A program made the translations under genes and the position numbers. From Paraspadella gotoi (Eukaryota > Chaetognatha): a stretch of 64,000 bases of DNA. Position 1 is the stretch's first letter, and each line of letters opens with the position of its first letter. Positions 13,854-24,249 of this stretch are shown in pieces. The notes beneath the pieces were generated by a model that saw only the letters and a program-made list of their open reading frames with translations, was not told the origin of the DNA and did not search any database. The DNA is taken from NCBI GenBank assembly GCA_051294375.1, contig CM119268.1, positions 12,250,356 through 12,314,355 on the forward strand. Direction: 5' to 3'.

Positions 13854-14171
13854 TGGTTTTGTCGCATTGCCTCCGGAATCGCCGCCCGCGACGCGAACGA
13901 CGACGAGCACGATGTTAGTGATGATAGCGAAGAAGACATCGGTGATAGAATCGGTGATATCGACGAAGGCAGCGATGGAAATGTCCTTGATAATGTTGAT
14001 GTCAGTGATTTCGTTGAAGATCACGATGACATTTACGCGATAGTACGACGATTGTCGGCTGGCAATTTACCATTAAATTCATCACCAAGCAAAAGGCGCA
14101 ATCTTTGCCATCCTTGGAAACGCCTTAAAAAGAGCCAAACGAGACAAACCACAACCCCATCACGACGATAA
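13854..14171 (+). CDS. Possible exon: acidic-to-basic open frame
   Basis: After a TAA at 13,851 a frame stays open for 105 codons without an ATG. The N-terminal half is Asp/Glu/Ser-rich (DVSDDSEEDIGD). It is followed by a non-repetitive segment (DIYAIVRRLSAGNLPLN) and a basic C-terminus (PWKRLKKSQTR). The middle is not a simple repeat, which is why I keep it. In the inverted copy near 33.5 kb the same frame is broken by several single-base indels. The opposite strand is also open here, and GAC-rich composition keeps frames open by chance. I recognise no family. Confidence 0.25.
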   Translation, partial: WFCRIASGIAARDANDDEHDVSDDSEEDIGDRIGDIDEGSDGNVLDNVDVSDFVEDHDDIYAIVRRLSAGNLPLNSSPSKRRNLCHPWKRLKKSQTRQTTTPSRR

Positions 14172-14564
14172 CAACAATAACAACAACAACGACGACGACG
14201 AGAATGACGAAACCAAAAGCGGCGACGAAATGAGGAATCGAAAGACGAGAGAAACAAAAATAGCCGAGATAAGGACATCGTTTGGCGAAAGAAAAAACGG
14301 GATATGGCGCTCTCCTCTTTTCTTTTTCTTTCTTTCTTTTTTTCTTTTCTTTGGCCCGTCACATTCTTATCCTCCTGTCTCTCTTTTTTTTCTGTCTTCC
14401 GTCAATTTTTTTTTCTCATTCCGTCGATTTTTTCTTTTCTTCTTTTTCTCATTTTTTTTTTCATGGATTTTTTCTTTCAATTTGGTTTTTTTGCTTCGAT
14501 TCTACAATTGTCTTTTTTTTTTTATTTCTTTATTTCAATCTTACAATAACGTTGTCTGCAACCG

Positions 14565-14652
14565 ATGATGATGACGTCGACGCTGATGACGACGATGATG
14601 ACGATGATGACGATGATGACGATGATGACGATGATGACGATGACGACGACCG
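14565..14652. repeat. (GAT/GAC)n trinucleotide array
   Basis: Mixed GATGACGAT units give a polyaspartate frame on the plus strand. A shorter version lies at 32,895-32,960 in the inverted copy. Confidence 0.95.
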
Positions 14653-14767
14653 CTGCGAAATAAAGCAGAGTTATACGTCAACTGTAATGACGACTTGAAA
14701 TCGGCTCAGACTCAGCACCCGTTTTTATGACATGTTTATTCACGGCATTTCTCTTCCTTTTGCACTG

Positions 14768-14776
14768 TTCTCTCTC

Positions 14777-14847
<71 letters not shown>

Positions 14848-14872
14848 CTCTTTCTCTCTCTCTCTCTTCCAT

Positions 14873-14929
<57 letters not shown>

Positions 14930-14935
14930 CTCTCT
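14768..14935. repeat. (TC)n microsatellite, interrupted
   Basis: TC units with CCTC and TTCC interruptions over about 165 bp. Confidence 0.97.
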
Positions 14936-15059
14936 GTTCCACGCAAGTCGCATACCATGCGTGAATGTTTTCCCCTTTTTGAGTGACACAAAAAAAGACG
15001 GAACAAAGACGATTACCGTAGAACTGCAGATGGTCAGGGACGCAGAAAATTAAATCAAT

Positions 15060-16034
15060 GAAATTTAATTATATTATATTTGATTATATTATAAGATTAT
15101 TTGATTATATTATATTGCAGATTTCAGATAACATACAAAAAATAGAAAGCTCAACGAATTAACAAGCTTATACCTCTCCGAATTTTTCTCCCGTAAGGTG
15201 GATGTTTTGATCTCTAATACAATATTTCTTTCCCTTTATGCCCATGTCAGATAAAGCAGTTGTTTTTTTAGTATATTTAAAAAAACCGATACCGTTTTAA
15301 AAAAAATCCATCCGTTTGACAACAAAACGAAAATAAAAAGTTTTTTTTAAAAATTTGATGAAATCTCGACAGAAACGAAAGTCGATGGTCGAAATGCAAA
15401 TTGAATCAAACGCTCAACCCGTCGTTGTTGAGATTTACGAGCGAACTTTAAAAACATTAACATTTAAATCGGCTTTTTTAATTATTTTATTTTTTTTATT
15501 TAAGGCGTGGGCGCGAAGCGATTGCGAATACGTGCACCTTTAAAAAAAAATCGCGGCAGATATACCGACAGATGCAGACAGGTGGATATAGAGACGAAAC
15601 AGGTGCCAATTGAAGCAATGACGAAGCAAAAGACGAATCGCCCATCCGCAAATTAATCGTAAGAGCTTTTGTATTAAAACATCTCCGTCCACCTCTTTTT
15701 TTTTTCCCTACCATCCTTCTTTCTTTCCTTTCCATCCTATTCCATTTTCCTAATCTTTTCTTTTCTCCCTTCCTCCCTTCCGTCTCGTCGCGGCCAAAAA
15801 ACCTCGTATATAAATGAATAATTAATGGCAAAAAAAAAAAAATTTAAAAATTCCGCCTTTTCCGTTTTATTTCTCATTTTATTTTTATCGTTTTATTTTT
15901 CGGTTGTCGTTCGGAGGATTCAACGTCACAGATTATTACTGCCGACGTCTTCTGTTTTGGCACAATTTTTTTTTTCTTCCGTTGGTTTTTTATGTTGTTT
16001 TCTGCCTTTTCTATCGACTGTCTTGCACGCCCTC
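15060..16034. other. AT-rich non-coding stretch
   Basis: An ATTATATT palindromic tract at 15,065-15,115 and T-rich DNA at 15,830-16,000. The only notable item is a 42 bp segment shared exactly with 29.9 kb (separate entry). Confidence 0.5.
15634..15675 (-). repeat. 42 bp exact match to 29,905-29,946 (inverted)
   Basis: The complement of this segment is identical to 29,905-29,946, in otherwise different surroundings. A weaker match (GGTGGAC) lies 13-17 bp upstream in both. In one shared frame it reads NTKALTINLRMGDS. It could be the remnant of a dispersed repeat or a conserved short element. Confidence 0.9.
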
Positions 16035-16182
16035 NNNNNNNNNNNNNNNNNNNNNNNNNNNNNNNNNNNNNNNNNNNNNNNNNNNNNNNNNNNNNNNNNN
16101 NNNNNNNNNNNNNNNNNNNNNNNNNNNNNNNNNNNNNNNNNNNNNNNNNNNNNNNNNNNNNNNNNNNNNNNNNNNNNNNNNN
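16035..16182. other. Assembly gap (148 N)
   Basis: N run whose right edge is a short (TC)n tract. Confidence 0.99.
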
Positions 16183-16216
16183 TCTCTCTCTTTCTCTCGG
16201 CTCTCTGCCATTTTAT

Positions 16217-16476
16217 TGAAAAAGAGCGAAAAAGTCAATAAAAATATCCGGAAAGAAATAAAAATTCAGGAGAAAAGTCGAGCGCTGGTGACATCCGATG
16301 TTACGGCGTCGATATCTGCGTCGCTGGGAAGAGCAGATGACGATTGCGCCGACACGAAGCAGAATATTTTCCGACGCGAAGCCAAATCAGCACCGGCACG
16401 CCGCCAATGGGAACTGAATCGTCGACAATTGGCGGAAGCGCTGAATACAGAATATAATGAAATATATATTATATAA
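16217..16476 (+). CDS. Possible coding fragment, unrecognised
   Basis: Open plus frame of about 85 codons after the gap, with mixed charged composition (VTSDVTASISASLGRADDD, then REAKSAPARRQWELNRRQLA). It ends at a TAA in the AT repeat at 16,476. The minus strand is also open over most of it, so the case is weak. No family recognised. Confidence 0.15.
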
Positions 16477-16512
16477 TATAATATAATATATAATATATAT
16501 ATATAATATAAT
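16447..16512. repeat. (AT)-rich palindromic tract
   Basis: ATATAATATAAT repeats able to form a hairpin. It is one of the few AT microsatellites in a window dominated by GA/CT. Confidence 0.9.
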
Positions 16513-16606
16513 GGCCCAGTAGTGTCATGAACATTTGAGTCAATGACTAACATCTGTTTATTTAGATGGAAAATAAAATTCCTCAATCTTGGGACAGCGT
16601 CGATAC

Positions 16607-16984
16607 TGGGATTGTGGTCTCAGGGCAGAGTCACTTTAGGTGCTCACTGCTGGGATTATGGTCTCAGGGCAGAGTCACTTGAGGTGCTCACTGCTGGGAT
16701 TGTGGTCTCAGGGCAGAGTCACTTTAGGTGCTCNNNNNNNNNNNNNNNNNNNNNNNNNNNNNNNNNNNNNNNNNNNNNNNNNNNNNNNNNNNNNNNNNNN
16801 NNNNNNNNNNNNNNNNNNNNNNNNNNNNNNNNNNNNNNNNNNNNNNNNNNNNNNNNNNNNNNNNNNNNNNNNNNNNNNNNNNNNNNNNNNNNNNNNNNNN
16901 NNNNNNNNNNNNNNNNNNNNNNNNNNNNNNNNNNNNNNNNNNTTATGGTCTCAGGGCAGAGTCACTTTAGGTGCTCACTGCTCA
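16607..16984 (+). repeat. 44 bp minisatellite spanning a gap
   Basis: Units start at 16,607, 16,651 and 16,695, exactly 44 bp apart, each with GGTCTCAGGGCAGAGTCACT. The same unit resumes directly after the N gap at 16,943. Only a G/A switch in GATTGTGG/GATTATGG and a T/G switch vary. The array therefore probably fills the gap, and the gap is caused by it. Confidence 0.97.
16734..16942. other. Assembly gap (209 N) within the 44 bp minisatellite
   Basis: Identical repeat units flank both sides. The phase across the gap is not a whole number of 44 bp units, so the gap length is approximate. Confidence 0.98.
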
Positions 16985-17039
16985 GCCAAAATCGATGACG
17001 ACGCGAGGCAAAGTCAATTTCGTCGAGGCGTAAAGTCAG

Positions 17040-17137
17040 TGCCGGCGTAGGGCCCCGTCAATGTCATCGCCGGGACGAGTCAATGCCGGCGCAGGGCCGA
17101 ATGTATGCCGGCGTAGGGCCGAATCTATGCCGACGCC
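17040..17137 (+). repeat. GC-rich 22 bp minisatellite
   Basis: Units of the form ATGCCGGCGYAGGGCCGAATST repeat with a 22 bp period at about 17,092-17,137. More degenerate copies (GTGCCGGCGTAGGGCC) lie to the left. Confidence 0.85.
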
Positions 17138-17139
17138 AT

Positions 17140-17498
17140 TTATGATGTTTGGATTCAGATTCTATTCGTTTTAACGTCGACCACCAGAGGCCGAATGAGA
17201 GGGAGGAGGGAGAAGAAGGGAAGGAGAGAAGAGAGGAATGGAGGAATGGAGGAAAATGAGCAGCGGGAATGAGAGGAAATGGACGAAAATGGAAATAGAA
17301 AATGGAAGTAGAATCCTCGGTTACAATAATATCAGAAATGATTGATGAAAAAATTGGAAGTGAAAATGGAGAAAAAAGCGTCTAAAATGAAATGAAAGAA
17401 GTAGCGATTCACTAAGGGAAAGATAAGGCAGTTGTGCGATTTCCGGTATATACGCAATATCTAGCAAATTTTGAAACCAAAAAAAGCATATGAAAAGA

Positions 17499-17543
<45 letters not shown>

Positions 17544-18076
17544 AGACAGACAAAGACGGTATTTTTGTTGTGATGTGACGAGAAAGGGAGAGTGAAGGTC
17601 AAATCAAAGCGGAAAAAGACAGGAGGCTCGTCGTCTGGCGCGAAAAGAGGAGGGGTCACGATCCAACAGGGTGACAGATTTGAAGAGGCAGCTTCGGAGT
17701 GACAGCTCTCGGGTTTTCAGCTTCCGAGTTGGCAGCTTCCGGGGTGGTATATTAGGTGTGATAGATTAGGGAGTGAATATTAGAAGTGATAGCGTTGGAT
17801 AGCGATAGATTCGATGATGAACCGGAACCCGAAGCTTGATATCAAAGTCATGACAATAAATGATTTAAATGTCGGAAAGAACAAAGACGATTACTGATGT
17901 CCATGAAGAGAGAAAAACGTTTGTAACAGCGCGGTGAGACGTGAGAATGAAAAGAAAAAAGAGTTGTGTGAGTTATAAAAGTGAGAAGTGGGGGAAAACG
18001 AGAAAATTTTATTGGTCGACGATCTCCATCCATCCGCTGATTTGAGGAAACTGAAGGCCCTTTGGAGCACTAGAAA

Positions 18077-18080
<4 letters not shown>
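17140..18080. other. Purine-rich non-coding stretch
   Basis: Gene-free. It holds a short (GA)n at 17,501-17,542 and a degenerate run of GACAGCTTCGGAGT / GGCAGCTTCCGGGT-like repeats at 17,680-17,745. Confidence 0.5.

Positions 18081-18111
<31 letters not shown>
18081..18111. repeat. (TC)n running into a gap
   Basis: About 15 TC units that stop at the N run. The assembly most likely broke in a longer array. Confidence 0.97.
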
Positions 18112-18308
18112 NNNNNNNNNNNNNNNNNNNNNNNNNNNNNNNNNNNNNNNNNNNNNNNNNNNNNNNNNNNNNNNNNNNNNNNNNNNNNNNNNNNNNNNNN
18201 NNNNNNNNNNNNNNNNNNNNNNNNNNNNNNNNNNNNNNNNNNNNNNNNNNNNNNNNNNNNNNNNNNNNNNNNNNNNNNNNNNNNNNNNNNNNNNNNNNNN
18301 NNNNNNNN
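18112..18308. other. Assembly gap (197 N)
   Basis: N run directly following a (TC)n array. Confidence 0.99.
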
Positions 18309-18466
18309 CCTCTCTATCTCAGTTAACCCGTTCCCCTTCAACGCCAACCGAATTCCGGTTTCGACCGCTGCTGCCCTTTTTCCCCCAAACTTACCTTTGC
18401 CCTTTTTTCACTCGACTTCCTCGCTCCCAGGTAAGGCACCTTTTAGGATCGAGGGTCGACCAGACC

Positions 18467-18491
18467 NNNNNNNNNNNNNNNNNNNNNNNNN
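18467..18491. other. Assembly gap (25 N)
   Basis: Placeholder-sized N run. Confidence 0.98.
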
Positions 18492-18526
18492 TTGAACCCC
18501 ATCGACTTTCGAAAAGACGTCCAATT

Positions 18527-18570
<44 letters not shown>

Positions 18571-18577
<7 letters not shown>

Positions 18578-18705
18578 ACGTCTTGTTTTGGAATCGCTGG
18601 TTCCGGTTTTTTCTTGTAAGGCACTTTTTTTTCCCGACTTATTCGAGACGGTCGGCGTCGTTGTCGTCGTCGTTTTCGTGTCGTCGTTATCGTCGTCGTT
18701 GCAGT
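18571..18705 (+). repeat. Local duplicate, copy 1 (copy 2 at 18,942-19,058)
   Basis: CTCTCACGTCTTGTTTTGG, CTGGTTCCGG, TCTTGTAAGGCAC, CGACTTATTCGAGACGGTCG and a (GTC)n tail occur in the same order in both copies. Differences are one-base indels plus one roughly 10 bp deletion. This looks like a failed overlap between contig ends rather than two loci. Confidence 0.85.
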
Positions 18706-18941
18706 CCTCCACATTAATGGTTGTACCGATTAGTGGGCGGAATTGCCGGCCCGCGGAGAACCTTTGGGTCCTGAAAATCCGACGCGGGCGAAAGAGCCGG
18801 ATGAAGATGCGGGAGGACGGGGGAGCGAATGCAAAACGGGAAGGGAGCTTATCAGCGGTCAGAGAGCCGACGTAAAAGAAGATAGAAAATGATGGAGATA
18901 AGGATAAAAAAGAAAGAAGAAGAAAGAAAGAAACTTTCTCT

Positions 18942-19058
18942 CTCTCTCACGTCTTGTTTTGGAATCCTGGTTCCGGTTTTTCTTGTGAAGGCACTCGACT
19001 TATTCGAGACGGTCGGCGTCGTTGTCGTCGTCGTTTTCGTTGTCGTCGTTATCGTCGT
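18942..19058 (+). repeat. Local duplicate, copy 2, ending at a gap
   Basis: Same sequence as 18,571-18,705. It ends in (GTC)n at the N run starting 19,059. Confidence 0.85.
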
Positions 19059-19133
19059 NNNNNNNNNNNNNNNNNNNNNNNNNNNNNNNNNNNNNNNNNN
19101 NNNNNNNNNNNNNNNNNNNNNNNNNNNNNNNNN
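19059..19133. other. Assembly gap (75 N)
   Basis: N run following a (GTC)n array. Confidence 0.99.
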
Positions 19134-19172
19134 AATCCTTTTAAAGTCCATTAGAAAGAATCGCGCCGTGAT

Positions 19173-19245
19173 GCTCAGCGAAGACTTTTTGAGTTTATAG
19201 GCTTTGAACTGAAACTCACCTTAACGATGAAAATTCTAAGCCGAG
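19173..19245 (+). repeat. Dispersed repeat shared with 23,244-23,325
   Basis: GCTCAGCG then AGACTTTTTGAGTTTA, then CTGAAACTCACCTTAACGATG, followed by a (GA)n array in both places. The 23 kb copy carries about 10 extra bases in the middle. Confidence 0.85.
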
Positions 19246-19262
19246 AGAGAGAGAGAGAGAGA

Positions 19263-19287
19263 NNNNNNNNNNNNNNNNNNNNNNNNN
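19263..19287. other. Assembly gap (25 N)
   Basis: Placeholder-sized N run abutting (GA)n. Confidence 0.98.
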
Positions 19288-20250
19288 CCCTAGGAGCCAA
19301 CTTTTTTAATTTTTTGTCCACATCCCTCGCGAAGGTCCCATCTTTGTTGTGATTATTATGCTCAGGTTTAGCCTACCCTAGAACCCAATCAATTTTTCCT
19401 ACATACCGAGTCTCCTCTCTCTCTCTCATCTCTCTCTTGTCCTTTAAATTCGTGTGATAAAACTCTACTCTCACTCTCTCTATACGTTGGTTACGTTCTC
19501 TTTCTTACTTACTCTACTACTATCTTTCTTTCTTTCGCTCTCATCTCTCCTCTCCATCCTTCTCTCTCTCTCATTCGGTATTAATGTCCGTTATTTTTGC
19601 TATGCACTGAGGAAATCACAGTGCTCTCTCCTTCTCTTGCCCATACTGGACTACGTACTTCTGCTACCATCCAAATTTCTTCTTTTCTTATTAAATGATT
19701 TTTTATTTTTGTTGCCTCACCTTTCCCATTTCGAAAAAATCACGAGGCTCTTCGTTCTCAAGCCTCTCTATTGAATAATTGCTAAACTCTCTAAAATAAG
19801 AAATAATATCATGAATTTTCTCCTTACAATAATTTCAACACCAGATAGTATCTTAAAAATACGCCAAGTCACGCCAATTAATGAGAGCCGCTCGAGCGCT
19901 GTTTTCTTTCTGCTCGTTGACCGTATATATTTCTTACCTCTGTCGCCTCTTTGCTCCCTTTCATTACTACCACTCTCTCTCCTCCCTGCAGTCATTTTGA
20001 TCTCTCTCCCTATTCCGACTTTTTGTACCCTCTTTTTTTCTTCATTCAATCTTGATCCGGAGCTGTCCTCTCTCTGTCTACAGCTGCCGCATCTCTGTTT
20101 CAGCTGTCGCATCCTCTTTCTTCTTCTTGCTCTCCGTTGCACGCTGCACTACTCCAGTTTCACGCTTGTGTTGTTCCGGTCAAGGCGTGACGTGAGAAGT
20201 CCTCGTCTGGCGAAATGGAGGCGGGCATCGCCTTTCCGCCGACCAGCACC
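19288..20250. other. C/T-rich then mixed non-coding stretch
   Basis: CTCTCT-rich DNA at 19,410-19,590 and T-rich DNA to 19,720. The 19,811-20,254 plus frame (147 codons) is Leu/Ser/Phe-rich from pyrimidine bias. Its last 20 residues (RSPRLAKWRRASPF) fall in the CpG-rich block that precedes the zinc-finger remnant. Confidence 0.45.
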
Positions 20251-20254
20251 TTAA

Positions 20255-20410
20255 CCTCCACCGCACCGCCGTCCATGCGACTTGTGCTTTTCACCCGCGA
20301 GTTGTGAGAGCTGTGGGAAGGTGTGCAGAGCAAGCGGCACACTTGAGTCGAACGTGCGAATGTACCCGGAGACTCTTCGGACCCTCGGCTGTGAAGGGTT
20401 CTTCCCGTGA
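20255..20410 (+). pseudogene. Decayed C2H2 zinc-finger-like fragment
   Basis: An open frame of about 50 codons contains CESCGKVCRASGTLES followed by NVRMY. Cysteines at 20,303 and 20,312 are spaced C-x2-C. Twelve residues follow, then Asn (AAC, 20,351) and, after x3, Tyr (TAC, 20,363). This is the C-x2-C-x12-H-x3-H spacing of a C2H2 finger, with each histidine replaced by a residue one base away from CAC. Two more cysteines precede it (CDLC). The CpG-rich block is bounded by stops. It may be a relic of a zinc-finger gene or of a retroelement protein with a finger; I cannot tell which. Confidence 0.4.
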
Positions 20411-21415
20411 AGTAATAATGACGAATATTTTAGTTTGGGGTCTATAATTTGCAAGGGAGTCCGATGGGTCCTGCAATCGATGTCTACCTCCAACGCATCC
20501 CGTTTACGTATTTGTAAACACTTTCTACCATCTCTATTAACGACTATCTATATTATTCTTCTAAATATCTCTCTTATCATAATTCTATTATTAATTCTCT
20601 ATCATTATAATATACTCTCTTACTTATCATCATATTCATATATTTAATAAGTATTGTTTTAATCAAATAATTAGAATTCTCAAAGATAATTTATCTTATG
20701 TCATTATAGTAATTTATAAAATGGTGACATACTAAACCTCATTCGATGGCCATGTTGGGAAAACACACGGTTAGACTATTTGTAAAACGATCACTATATG
20801 AGCCAGAAGAATTAGAAACCATGTTTGCTGTATGTACAAATTAAAATGAGGCTTTAGTTGCTTTTAAAAAAGCCTTTTTTGCCCTGAACCGACGGTAAAC
20901 GACGAAGCTGCAGACATTACATCAATCACATTCACCAAAGAATTTCATGCTTTTTAACATAATATGAAAATAAGTGCTCATGTTCGTAACTTGCAAGAAC
21001 TATTAGCTAACTAGTACCGTAGTGTGGATCATCTACTTGGTACAAGTATAGTGTAAGCTGTTGCTCAGAATATCGATTCGTCCTTTTTTGTACAACGCTG
21101 TTGAGCTATTTTTAGGTTTAGATGCGGAATCCAAACCACAAAGTAACTGTCGCCGTGAATAATAGACGGCTGCCGCGTCGCGATTTTTTCGCAGGTAATT
21201 ACGTATGAAATTAAATTGTATAGTCATGAACTGTCAGTAATTCCATCTCTCTTTCCAAAACCACTTATTTGAATTGGTTATAATATTACAGCTCGATGGT
21301 TGGAGCGTTGATAAGCAAGAATCGAGGGCGGGAAAAATGAATATCAGATCTTGGCCCGGTTTCCCACGAAAATAGGAATTAAGTAGTGATGAAGGAAGCT
21401 CCAAATTTTGTCAGT
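20411..21415. other. AT-rich stretch, possible retroelement debris
   Basis: Mostly AT-rich. At 20,741-20,834 a plus frame reads LFVKRSLYEPEELETMFAVC. This faintly resembles the EEL-T segment of BEL/Pao integrases but is too short to call. Otherwise nothing is recognised. Confidence 0.3.
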
Positions 21416-21416
21416 C

Positions 21417-21540
21417 GAGAGAGAGAGAGAGATGAGAGAATATAACCCTTTTTTTTTTCTCTTTTTTGGGAGAGAGAGAGGAGAGAGGAGAGACGAGAGA
21501 GAGATGTGGGAGATACCGATTTGAGAGAGAAGAGAGATGG
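21417..21540. repeat. Interrupted (GA)n region
   Basis: GA/GAGA arrays at 21,417-21,434 and 21,471-21,540 are separated by a T-run. Plus-strand ORFs extending to about 21,758 are purine-rich translations. Confidence 0.88.
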
Positions 21541-23240
21541 AGAGGCGGGGACGGACATGCCAGTGGCAGAAGGGAGACACCTGTTGGAGGTCCTTGTATG
21601 AAGAGAAGAGGAAGTCGTTCCTGGTATATGTCAGACATGGAACGAAAAGCTTTAGCAGGGAAGTCGGTTTTAAAAAACACGCGGGGGTGCGCGGAAAGGA
21701 AAGAAGGGAGCCGGCGGAAAAATTGGTTCATTGGTTTGTGCGGACAGTGAGGGAGTGAGAGACGCAGGAAGTGAGAGGATTGTGTCACACTTCGAATTCT
21801 CTTTAAATCTCCGTTTCACCTAAAAAGAAAAATCGTTAAATAAATGAAAAGTGTGAATATGTTGCTGCTAGAGGACGACCCAAATCTCAGAGCTGATGGA
21901 ACAAAAAAAAAGAGAAGAAAACTCCTGCGGACTGTGAGAAAGAGGAATTGGAAAAAGAGTGCAAAAGGTGGTTCGAAGGGAAAACGTGATTTTCTCGGAA
22001 AATGTGATTTTTTTTTTACCTGAAACACTCAATTGACTTTCTGATTGTAAAAAATACAATAAAAATAAAATAATCATTCAAGATTTGTCAAGCTTAAGCG
22101 TCGACCCAGACACTGCGATTGCCTATGAAACGAAAGACCCGGTTATGATGTAGGGGTGGTTACTGAAAATACAATATAGTATATGTCATAATATACGTAT
22201 TAAACATACATACATATACATATTATACATATACGATTATATATTTATGTGAAAGTGTTTTCTTGCAGAAAAGGACGCTTGTAAGTAACTTTAAGTGAAC
22301 AAGTAGAAAAGAAAGACACAAAAAAATATAGCAGCAACTGAATTCTTTCTTCTCAAATACAAGCTGCGAGAGTAAAAAGTTAAGATAAATCGGAGAAGCA
22401 AGACACGGGAATCCGACGAACTCGCAGAAGCATTTCACCGTCATTATAACACCACATCAGTACGAAAAAAAAAAAAAATTAAGTTAGGTTTTGTACCGCT
22501 CATGTTGTGATATATTCGCAAGCGTATAGGAATTTTTAGTCAAGGAGGGTGCACGGCGCTAAACCAGACATAACAAATCTTTCAGGATATTTCGTTTCAA
22601 ACAATAAGAAGTATATTATTGCAAGAGTAGAAGCGAAATTATATATCTGTCATTTAGAAGAGGCTACAAACTCATGTAGAAATAGATTGTCCTAGTATTA
22701 CTTTGGATATAATTTTTGTGTAAGATAATTATTAGAAAGTAAACATATGTCAAGAATTCAGCCGTAAAGAACATTTGAGATAGTTTTTGATTATGTGAAT
22801 GATTTATAAAAGTGGAGAACCGAGAAGGTTAGATCAAACAAAAAAGTAATCAACCTAGATCTTCGAGAAAGAATATAAGAATACCGGGAGAAATTCCAGA
22901 AAATAGCAATTGTACGACAGACGACCGCGACGCCACCCAACAGCTTTATGGGCCTTATTATGACAGGTCAGACCTTTTAGAAAGAAGTTAAAACGGCTGG
23001 AGAGAAAGAAGAGATGGGAAGAGAAGAGAGAGAGAAGAAGGAAGAGAAGAAAAGACCATATTGTAAAGACCGTTATAAAAAATACCAAAAATTGAAGGAA
23101 AGAATGGAAAAAGACTGTTAGGTCATGTGTAATTTGCGGTTCAAATTAGAAAAGAAGATGTTTCACATTTGAGATTTTCAGAGCGAAAAATCGACGTTTA
23201 GATTAAAGTCCGAATTAGAAGGGAATCGCCGCCGGATAGG
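21541..23240. other. Gene-free stretch
   Basis: Purine-leaning DNA to 21,990, an AT tract with ATACATATAC repeats at 22,165-22,250, then single-copy AT-rich DNA. No protein family is recognised in any frame. Confidence 0.45.
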
Positions 23241-23243
23241 AAT

Positions 23244-23325
23244 GGCTCAGCGGAGAAGACTTTTTGAGTTTACAGGCTTGAGTGTAGAGAAACTGAAACT
23301 CACCTTAACGATGAAAAATTCAAGC
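23244..23325 (+). repeat. Dispersed repeat shared with 19,173-19,245
   Basis: Second copy of the CTGAAACTCACCTTAACGATG repeat, again directly before a GA-rich array (23,330-23,360). Confidence 0.85.
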
Positions 23326-23619
23326 AGAGAAGAGAGAGAGGAGAGAGGAGAGACACGAGACCGAGACGCGACGACGAGACGAGAGACGAACGACGGAAAG
23401 ACGAGACGTTAGAGAGAGAGAAAGAAAGAACCGAGAAGTGGTTAAGGATCGCAGACGAAGCGGGAGAAAAAAAGGAGAGAGAAAGAATTGTTGGGTGTGA
23501 GGGATGGAAGGTCCGATTTGAGAGAGATCGAGCAGTAGAGTGTTTAGTCGTGGCACGGAGTAGACGAGGGACCCAGAGTTTGCTATCTTCCCTGCGAAGT
23601 CGACAAGTTCCGAACGTGG

Positions 23620-23656
23620 CGGACGTCGACGACGACGACGACGACGACGACGACTA
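23620..23656. repeat. (GAC)n trinucleotide array
   Basis: About eleven GAC units giving a run of Asp in a 77-codon plus frame. Flanks are CpG-rich for about 100 bp. A 10 bp GAAGATGTGA repeat lies at 23,870-23,901. Confidence 0.93.
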
Positions 23657-24086
23657 CGCTCAAGTCAAAGTCGAAAGAAAAGTTTTGATTTATGGATTTC
23701 GGCCACGAGGCGAAAACCGGCGGGTGAGATGGCACAGTGAGGCGATGATGGGATGGCGAGAGAGCGATCGTGGGAGATGGTAAAACTTGAGACGGCGCTG
23801 CGATGAGTAAGTGAACGCACTATGAGGGGAAGTGTGAAATCGTGTGAGAGAAAAAGACGTAGAATCGAAGATGAAGATGTGAAGATGTGAAGATGTGAAG
23901 ATTGTTGAGTGAATGGGACTAATAGAAACGAGGTCCTTAAAATGTTTTCTTTTGCAAAATTTGAAGGCATAATACTAAATCGATAACAATTGCATTGTAG
24001 TTTCCCTGCTCATCTTTTCTCGTGGCTTAGAAAATATTTCGTAATTTCCAATTAAAATTTATGAATAGTCCTACCCTCCCTGTGTC

Positions 24087-24088
<2 letters not shown>

Positions 24089-24121
<33 letters not shown>

Positions 24122-24146
24122 NNNNNNNNNNNNNNNNNNNNNNNNN

Positions 24147-24202
<56 letters not shown>
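24089..24202. repeat. (TC)n array containing a 25 N gap
   Basis: TC units lie on both sides of the N run at 24,122-24,146, so the true array length is unknown. Confidence 0.98.
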
Positions 24203-24249
24203 ATCTCTCTTTGCCTCCCACTCTCTCCGACTCTTCCTTCGCGAGAACT

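Larger units (their letters stand above)
13370..14765 (+). repeat. Segmental duplicate, copy 1 (inverted copy at 32.79-34.24 kb)
   Basis: Sequence from inside the Tc1/mariner relic through (TC)n, the acidic open frame, a T-rich tract and the (GAY)n array matches 34,240-32,790 on the opposite strand. Homology runs through AAATCGGCTCAGACTCAGCA and continues to TTCACGGCATTT before fading. Differences are mainly one- to few-base indels, plus different microsatellite lengths. Confidence 0.85.

Noticed and set aside
16600-16990. CRISPR-like array (regular direct repeats)
   Set aside because: The 44 bp units are contiguous with no unique spacers, and the context is eukaryotic. It is a minisatellite.
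20741-20834. Resemblance to a BEL/Pao integrase segment (RSLYEPEELETMFAVC)
   Set aside because: Only about 16 residues align, followed by a stop. No neighbouring RT, RNase H or LTR was seen.
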